Shown in pieces: positions 57,101-64,000 of a stretch of 64,000 nucleotides of DNA. Below the pieces are notes generated by a model. That model was not told the origin of the DNA. It made no database searches and worked only from the letters and a program-made list of their open reading frames with translations. Origin of the DNA: Trichostrongylus colubriformis (taxonomy: Eukaryota > Nematoda > Chromadorea > Rhabditida > Trichostrongylidae); NCBI GenBank assembly GCA_963978905.1, contig OZ022259.1:32484343-32548342 (forward strand), given 5' to 3'. Every line of letters begins with the position of its first letter. Within the stretch, counting starts at the first letter, position 1. A program made the position numbers and the translations under genes.

Positions 57101-59234
57101 AAGTGGCGAACACCTGCGCTTTTTGTAACATCTCAAATAACATTGGAAATAGTACCAGTAATCTGAACTGGAATAAGCGTCATGGAGTTGCGCATTCCAC
57201 GAGAACTTTTTTCAAAATTGCCTTTCAGTTCACAGTTATCTATCCTCTTTCTCGTAGCTTTTATTAGTGTCCTTAGGATGGGACTGATACCAGTACAAGA
57301 CTACTAAAATTCAAAGAAAACATTGACAAATTCAGGGGTTCAGGAAAGTGTTCAGTAAGCCTGCAGAAACGAATATTTTTGCTCTTATTATTGTGCCAGC
57401 CATGCGGCGAATACTCGAATGGGCTACAAAGAACTGTGCCGCCCAGCCGGTCATCAATCACGGCAACAGACACCCGAGCCTTGAACAAAAGCCTCAACCG
57501 ATTTCCATCTCTCCAACACCGCTTCATTCAAAATCAAGTTGCCTTCTTGTCTCAATTTTTACATTCTAGCATCATCCCAACAATCAAAACGCACTTTCCC
57601 ATGAGATACAAAAACTTGGGAAGGTACCCACTTTTCCAACGCTAAGATCGAAACGGGCTTATGTGAAAAAGAATGTATCGGAATTTCCATTATCAATGAG
57701 GTGGATTCGCAGTCATTGTAATTCAAAAGTCCGTTCACTAAGTGAATAATCTGCTTACGCAAACGGCGGGCGCATGTCGCCACGCACAAAAAAACACGCG
57801 CTCTTCCTAAAAACTTCTCGAAACTCGTACTACTGGAATTATTGGAGTACCGGAATCAATGCAAATAACAAAATGTTGCATGCTACAGCGCACATCACCT
57901 TTCGTCTTTCCTGCTGGTACTGTCTGATTTCCTACGGTGTGTGAGAATCCCAATACAGAGTATTTTGCCCTGTCCCTGGAGGAACCCATTTCGATTTTCA
58001 ATATCTACCCCTATAGAAAGGTATAATACCTAAACGTTTGAAGCAGTCCGGGTACATGGAACAATAGTGGGGTAGGGAAGGGCGAGGGGAGGGGGGGGAG
58101 GGGAAGCACTCTACGAAAATACCCATTTCCTTGGCATATGGCCTCTCTCGCGATTATGTTGTTTTAGGATATGTTTTTCTTGCATACTATCTAACGACTA
58201 GATTATTCGTTAGTTAGTGTAGAGTTAGATTATGCGTTAGTTGATATATCATAAAAAAGCGCTCCAATTTGATGGAAGGGAAATCTCCTTGCCGCAGGCT
58301 TAAATATATGGGGTAGAAAAGATCAATTCCCTGAAACGATATTGTTCCCTTTTTACATTCCAGGCTAATTCGGCTGGCACCGCTCCCTTCTGTGCTGTGA
58401 ACATTGGCGCCACAGTGGAGAGTCCCTACCAACGTAAGATGGGTCTCTTTCTCAAATCTCGAGGAATCGTACTGGAGGTATTTTGGGTCGGCAAGTGGAG
58501 ATATCGTGGCTTCGAACCTTCTTCCAGGATTCCCTAACAACCACCTCTTTTCAGACAAATTTTGGACCAAAGAGACGATCATTAAAAAAAGGTCACAAGT
58601 GCTAGGTAGCTAGGTGATGCTTGATTATCAACTGAGGACCTTTTTAGAATACAGCTTGACAATGGAAACGAGTTGCGTCAAAAAATGGGTTGGTGTTCCC
58701 CAAAAACTTTCCTATACCCCAGGTTTGACCCCGCTCCGTCCACCACCTCCAGGAGCACTAGAAACTATAAAAGAAAGCTGACATTGCTATGTTTTTACAA
58801 ATATCATGGAGGTATACAAAAAGGGAACGGAACTTATCCTCAGCTAGAGTCGTATAAAAATGGTCGTTGGAACATTATCATTCGCATGGAGATAAGGCCG
58901 ACCTTATCTTCTACGATTCCAGACTGAACTGCACTACTGCAGGCCGAAATATCAACTACCCCAAGACATAGTGTTGAGATGATTCACGAATGTAGAAGCG
59001 GCCCTCCCTTTGTTGCTGATTCTTTTCTTCAGCATATTGAGGCTGCTCATAATAACTGGGCCCAAAATGCGTGGGCGAGGGTCGATGACGTTTCGCTCAT
59101 TCCAGCATGGCTAACAAGGGAAGGCCCGAGTTCCAACTAACCATTCGGAATGAGATACATATGAACCGATGTATACTTTCAAACGCTAAGCTCGGATCTG
59201 CATTCCTTGCAGAACATTCCCTGAGCAAAGCTAT
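54117..59234. other. No supported gene; upstream of the RhoGAP gene
   Basis: The minus strand was searched for an SH3-encoding or start exon of the RhoGAP gene without success. Minus ORFs at 54219-54491, 56141-56353, 56741-56962, 57273-57527 and 58214-58582 lack recognised motifs. A G/A-rich tract (GGGAGGGGAGGGG type) lies near 58075-58105. Confidence 0.35.
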
Positions 59235-59760
59235 GAAGATTTTTTTCCAAGAAACGGTGGTATTATATGGTAGTTTGCAAGCCCATAGCAGACGAGCCAG
59301 ACGTTCTCGCGCAGCACCGTGCGATTGTCGTGTTCAGGGGACCAAACTACCACATAGAGCTGTTTCAGCCTATTCGAAGCCTATTGGGTAGGTCAAGAAT
59401 TTCTTCAAAATTTGGTCAAACTCCCGATAGGCCAAGAATTTTTCAAAAATTGGTCAAATTCTCCAATTGGCTGAAAACATGTCCTATGAGGCAGTTTGGC
59501 CCCCAAACAAGAAATCGCATTGGTTTTGCGCGAGGCCGTCTAGGTCGCGTGCTACGGGCTTCCAAACCTACCATATAATAACACTGTTTTTTGAAAAAAA
59601 ACCTCCATAGCTCCGCTCAGAGAATCGTTCTGCAAATTAGGAATACGGGTTCGATATCAGTGTCCGAACATACGTTGGACCATACGTATCCTATTCCACA
59701 TGGCCACTTCCACCTCGGGTCCTTTCCTTGTAAGCCAAACGGTAAATCACAGAATACACA
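59235..59760. repeat. Fold-back element related to 11709-12070
   Basis: About 59240-59365 (GGTGGTATTATATGGTAG, AGCCCATAGCAGACGAG) pairs inverted with 59488-59600 (CTACCATATAATAACACTG). The right part continues as the dispersed repeat also found at 11709-12070. Non-coding. Confidence 0.6.
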
Positions 59761-60395
59761 ACTAGTGAATGCTTATTAAGCGGTACGAGTCCAACTGGCG
59801 AAGAATAATCCTAGCCGACCACGCTCTGGCAAATCAAACATGACTTCCATAAACGTCATAAACAAGCGCTTAGCATAACAAACGGCCCTATAAGCAACGC
59901 CGCGATTATGCCGTTCGAAGAGCCTACTTCCGCTCAATCTTCGTACCCGCTCCGATAGCTTGAAAGTTCTCATCGTATGTAGCAGAAGACGAAGAGAAAG
60001 GCACCTCAAAAATGACTACTGCGAAAAGAAACTGATGGAAAATTTCATGCGTCACCTCCACGACGTGGTACATTATGCAGCGAAAGTTGTTGACAGCACC
60101 ATGCGTAGAGCCAATATTTTTCCTCATCCCTCCACTGGGTTTGGCAGTTGAAGCCTACCACAGAAGCGAAGCACACATACATGAGTTTACCTCAGACCCC
60201 AAGGCCTACTTTCAGTCAATACAGCCGCCTTTTTTAGACTTGTAGTCGGACCCAGCACATCATCACAAAGGTTGTCGTGCTACTGGTAGGGAAGCTGACT
60301 AATGCGGATATCAGAGCATTTCCAGAATTCCATAACATCTAACATAATGTCCTTATTTGGAATCACCTTCACCATAACGGCTTCCCTTCACTCAA

Positions 60396-60817
60396 AGGAA
60401 TAGTGCACGGAATAATGGGTTTTTTCTGTTTTCCATATATTTATGCTGAATTTGCTTAATAAGGGCTGTATGCAAAGTTTTACGTGAGAAAACAAAAATC
60501 CGGCCAAGATACAGCTCCACAAAATGGCGGCCGAAGGGGCGGGATACCAGAGTTATTGCCCCGCCACTGGTCCGCCGCAGCCGGAGACGAAGAGTGGAAC
60601 CGTTTACCTTCCTTTCTGTTCTCACTATGCGTCTTGGATCGCGGGGGACGACGAGTCGTGCATTTTCCGTGGGGTTCCGCCCGTCGGCCGTCACTCGGGA
60701 AGCTGAATCTTAGGATTCTCAGTTTTTCGTACGAAACTTTGGATGCGTTCATTAATAGGCAAATACAACACGATTATATGGGTGACAGAGAAAGTCATTT
60801 TTTCGTGCACGATTCCT
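60396..60817. mobile_element. Fold-back MITE, AGGAATxGTGCACG ends, copy 2
   Basis: 422 bp, ends AGGAATAGTGCACGGA and inverted AGGAATCGTGCACGAA. TCCGGCCAAGATACAGC-CCACAAA inside matches TCCGGCTAAGATACAGCACC of copy 1 at 19539. No clear target duplication. Confidence 0.65.
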
Positions 60818-61686
60818 CTAATCGATATTTGAAGACAATAACACCGTAGACCAAGATGCTCCACCTTCTCGTCAATCATTCACAGTGATAAAAAATGGTT
60901 GATTGTCAGCAGTATTGGATTCCGCAAGACTCCGCAACTGTCACTTGACAGACTAATTATTCAAGTTCCCTTCACCAATGAAGAACTGTGAAAAGTCTGA
61001 CTGACAGACAATGGTGGCGATACGACACTGCTTAAGTCACCCTAGCACCCTAGCACCACAATCAGTTTTCTGATCGCTGTCAATAAAAAATATGTTATCC
61101 ACATCCAAAATAAATCGATATTGTTCATTGGGATCAGCGATAGCGCAGAATCAGAAATCCGATCGATTTGAAGGAGAAGAGCAAACAGAGATGTTTTATT
61201 ATCACATACTGGAATACTCTTGAGGAAATAACACACGAATTTCAGAATGAACGATGAAGAAGAAAAGTAAGAGCGAGGCCGCGCACTTGTGCAACCTACA
61301 CTAGGCCCTAAGAGTACTTTTATGACACTTAATCGCGTGTTCGCTGCAACTTTACAATCAGTCGGTGGAAGTGGATGTCATTCTCACACTTTGTTGCTCT
61401 GACCACACTTCAGTCCTTGGGCACAGGTGAATATAATAAGTATAGCTTAATAGGGCGAAAAGTACAAATGCATCACCAACACTTCCATCTCATTGAGAAC
61501 TTTGCGACAAAAAAAGTAGCGACATTTTCGCATATCGGTAAACCTCACTTGAATGTACCAGTGTTATGTAACATTATTTTTCTGATATCCCGTTACGCAT
61601 AGGCAGTAAGGGGGGGGGGGGGGTTCGCAATAGCAATTTCAAGCATTCAATGCAGAGACTGTTGTTCTTTGTTTTGAATGAAGATA
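60818..61686. other. No gene seen; G14 tract
   Basis: Low-information AT-rich DNA. A run of fourteen G at 61610-61623. Confidence 0.35.
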
Positions 61687-61832
61687 CAGGCCATTTCGGA
61701 GCGCTTGATAGGGCGTGGCCCACGGACTTGGGTGAAAGGCGAGAGTGAGAGTATGTGGCGGGGTGAGAGAGTTTGATACACTACCAGCCAAGTCCGCAGG
61801 CCACGCCCTATCAGGCGCTCGGAAACGGACTG
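61687..61832. mobile_element. TA-flanked MITE, copy D
   Basis: 146 bp. Ends CAGGCCATTTCGGAGCGCTT and inverted CAGTCCGTTTCCGAGCGCCT, followed on both sides by GATAGGGCGTGGCC. TA at 61685-61686 and 61833-61834. The best-preserved copy of the family. Confidence 0.8.
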
Positions 61833-61834
61833 TA

Positions 61835-63060
61835 CTTAGCTATTTTGCTAACGCATGTAACTTATGCATGTTTTCTTCTTTCCAAATTATTTTATTCGGA
61901 AATGTGAGCCCCTCTGACCCCTTTTCATTCTACTAAAAGCATGGTAAAGAACTATAAAAAGTCAAAGGGTGGACAATTTTTTTGTTTGCAGCTGCCTGTT
62001 AAGGCAAAATTGTATTACGGATAAAAGCTATCCACGTGATTCGCATTAGCAACAACTTTTTATTCGGTTGAGCACGACTGCAGACGTGATGCGAATCGAT
62101 TAAAACTTTCCAAAAGCCACACTCTCCTCCATTATGTAATTATATTTATTTAATATTATGTTTCCCAGTTTACTCAGCACAAGTTTATTTCACTCATACT
62201 GAGTAAGATCCTCTAGAGAACCGCACCATCAAATGCCTTGCTTCTATTCTGGATCCGTTTTGCGCTTGAAGGTACGGCACGGTGTAAAAGTACAGTAATA
62301 ATCGGGTAGATGTGTTTGATTATACAGTTTATGAAATAACACATGTAGCCGCCCTGGTCACAAGATTGTAAGGAGCGAAATATGAAGCAGAAGGAGCTTC
62401 GAAAACTGAGGTGATGCTATTCCAAGCCTGTATCGAGTAACTAAGCAAACAGTGAGCTGGTTAGTAATCAACGAACCAAGAGACCGGATATTTGCCTTCA
62501 AGGGCCTTCGACGCATAGCCATGTTTTTGCATCATTCGCATTCTCGACGAATTAAGGTTGATATTTACGACCCATATTTGAGGAAAAGGCAAAACATAGG
62601 CTCAGAGACTGAGTTCTGAACCATTTGAGTTCTGCAGGATTGAAAAAGCGACGATATTTACGAGCGATGATTTACGAAACAAGAATTTAATTTTCATCAA
62701 ATCTACTTATTTCGAAATGACACATATATACGACCTCGCTCAAACGTTCAGCAAAAGCAAGTAGAGGTCCTGTATGAATGGTTTTATAAACACTCGCACT
62801 TGAGGCAGAATCAGGATCAAGCATCGGCTCGAATTGTAATACAACCTTTCGCACTCGAACCTATCTTTGATAAGACCCCCTTCCATAATACATGTTGTCT
62901 AGTCTTGCCCCTAAAAAAGCCACCAGTCAGAACGTGATGTTGCTACCTAGTACAAAGTAGATTATTACCAACGACTTTTTTCAGAGACCACTTAATCCAA
63001 CAGCACTGAAAACGAGTAGCTACTTGGATGTTACCCAAAAGTCTTGGGTTGGAAAACAGG
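61835..63060. other. No gene seen
   Basis: AT-rich, no ORF of note, no recognised repeat. Confidence 0.35.
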
Positions 63061-63065
63061 GTTAG

Positions 63066-63118
63066 AGGCAGGAGGCATTCATATTTAGAGTCTCTCTAAA
63101 TATGAATGCCTCCTGCCT
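63066..63118. repeat. Perfect hairpin, 25-bp arms, 3-nt loop
   Basis: AGGCAGGAGGCATTCATATT onward (63066-63090) is matched exactly by 63094-63118, with TCT between. Terminator-like in shape, but in this genome more likely a MITE remnant or a small-RNA precursor shape. Confidence 0.9.
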
Positions 63119-63119
63119 A

Positions 63120-64000
63120 ATTTCCAATCCAAACTGTGACGTCACCTCAGGATTCCTCAACCCTTGATTGACCCGGGGCAAGACTTCGTGAAGCAGTCGT
63201 CCTTATCCAATGCGCTTTTGAAAGAATGGGGTGGACGTCACTGATACACTCTAATTTGCTCGGAGAGGCATCCGCCAAGGAATCGAAGTCAAGGGCGCCG
63301 GCAATCCATGCGGCTTTGCGATGGCCATTGTAGTGGGCGCTTGCCAGCTGGATCCCCTGGAACGCTAAACGAGCAAGAGTACGATGGGCCTCAGATTCCT
63401 CCACAAATTTTCTGCACAAGCAAAGTTGCAGTGCGCCACTTCAGCGAGCCAACGCATTACTTCTCTGGCAACAAAGACGCTGGAGGTAATACTGGTGCCA
63501 GTTAAAGGACCTCAAGCAGGAGAAAACGTAGTAAATAGAACAAACGAAAGATAAACAACTGCATAGCGACGAATAATCGCACCGCATCAAGACTTGGAAA
63601 ATCAATGTAATTTGAATTTTGTTTTGTTCAACCCTAAGAGTATAACAGGGCAGTGAGGTTTATCTTTACCTTTATGACCGAGCCAGGACAGACTTATCTC
63701 ATAGTCAATCAGTACGCCGACAAGAAAAAGGGCAGTCACACAAAACGAAATGTGTGACGAAGAACAAATATGCATCAGCTCTGTTCCGCCGTATCACTAA
63801 ACACATGTTTCTCATCGAAAAAACTAAAGGGAAACGTGACGTGAACTACAGCAGAGCGTGCGTGCCGGGGGCTCCATCACTGAAGATCTTTCCCATTGTT
63901 CAGCTCTTCGTAATAGATTACGTTCTAGTGATTATGCCCGAAAACCGGAAAGTTAATTAAAAGGCGCTCGAATTCATTGGAAATTCTGCATTCTTTGGAA
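63120..64000. other. No confident gene
   Basis: A 90-codon minus ORF (63419-63147) follows a TTGCTTGTGCAG acceptor-like site but has no recognised motif and no partner exon in view. Confidence 0.3.

Noticed and set aside
63066..63118. Rho-independent terminator
   Set aside because: Hairpin shape fits, but there is no T-run and the genome is eukaryotic.
63147..63419. 90-codon minus ORF behind an acceptor-like site
   Set aside because: No start, no partner exon and no family motif. Too weak to annotate.

Overview
This is animal nuclear DNA, most likely from a nematode and probably a clade V (strongylid/hookworm-like) worm. The reasons are small exons separated by AT-rich introns with TTTTCAG-type acceptors, a nematode-style divergent PP1-like phosphatase, decayed BEL/Pao, Ty3/gypsy and Penelope-like retroelements, an intact mariner, and a very high load of short inverted-repeat (MITE) elements. 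I see no operons, CRISPR arrays or other bacterial features.

Layout. 0.3-6.7 kb: decayed BEL/Pao retrotransposon (gag, protease, RT, integrase on +). 7.2-8.5 kb: Penelope-like reverse transcriptase remnant (-). 8.8-19 kb: mostly repeats, comprising Mutator-type MITEs, a tRNA-like sequence, two Helitron-like pieces with a ~145-bp satellite and a GCGTTCATACC-ended inverted-repeat element. 19.0-24.2 kb: an eight-exon PPP-family Ser/Thr phosphatase gene (-), in frame over 369 residues, with several MITEs in its introns. 24-30.8 kb: MITEs, including a complete TTAA-flanked 464-bp element, and weak candidate exons. 30.83-32.12 kb: an apparently intact D,D34D mariner. 32.4-32.9 kb: a candidate small Lys-rich gene (-). 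34.2-35.6 kb: a 1.4-kb fold-back element. 36.7-38.1 kb: Ty3/gypsy pol remnant (-). 38.1-39.0 kb: TTCCGCA-rich repeats split by a 214-bp near-perfect palindrome. 40.9-54.1 kb: a nineteen-exon RhoGAP gene (-) with WW, PH and RhoGAP domains, in frame over 807 residues. 54-64 kb: little coding signal, with fold-back elements, another TA-flanked MITE and a perfect 25-bp-arm hairpin.

The two host genes are the best-supported coding units. Both were rebuilt by hand from splice signals plus family motifs, and the reading frame is continuous across every junction. Most of the rest is transposable-element sediment with visible nesting: one element type inserted into another, readable from 9-bp, TA and TTAA target duplications. 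The most unusual signal is a Mutator-type MITE family. Three of its four clear members carry perfect 9-bp target duplications. The two terminal repeats of a copy match each other, but they differ between copies while the core stays conserved.
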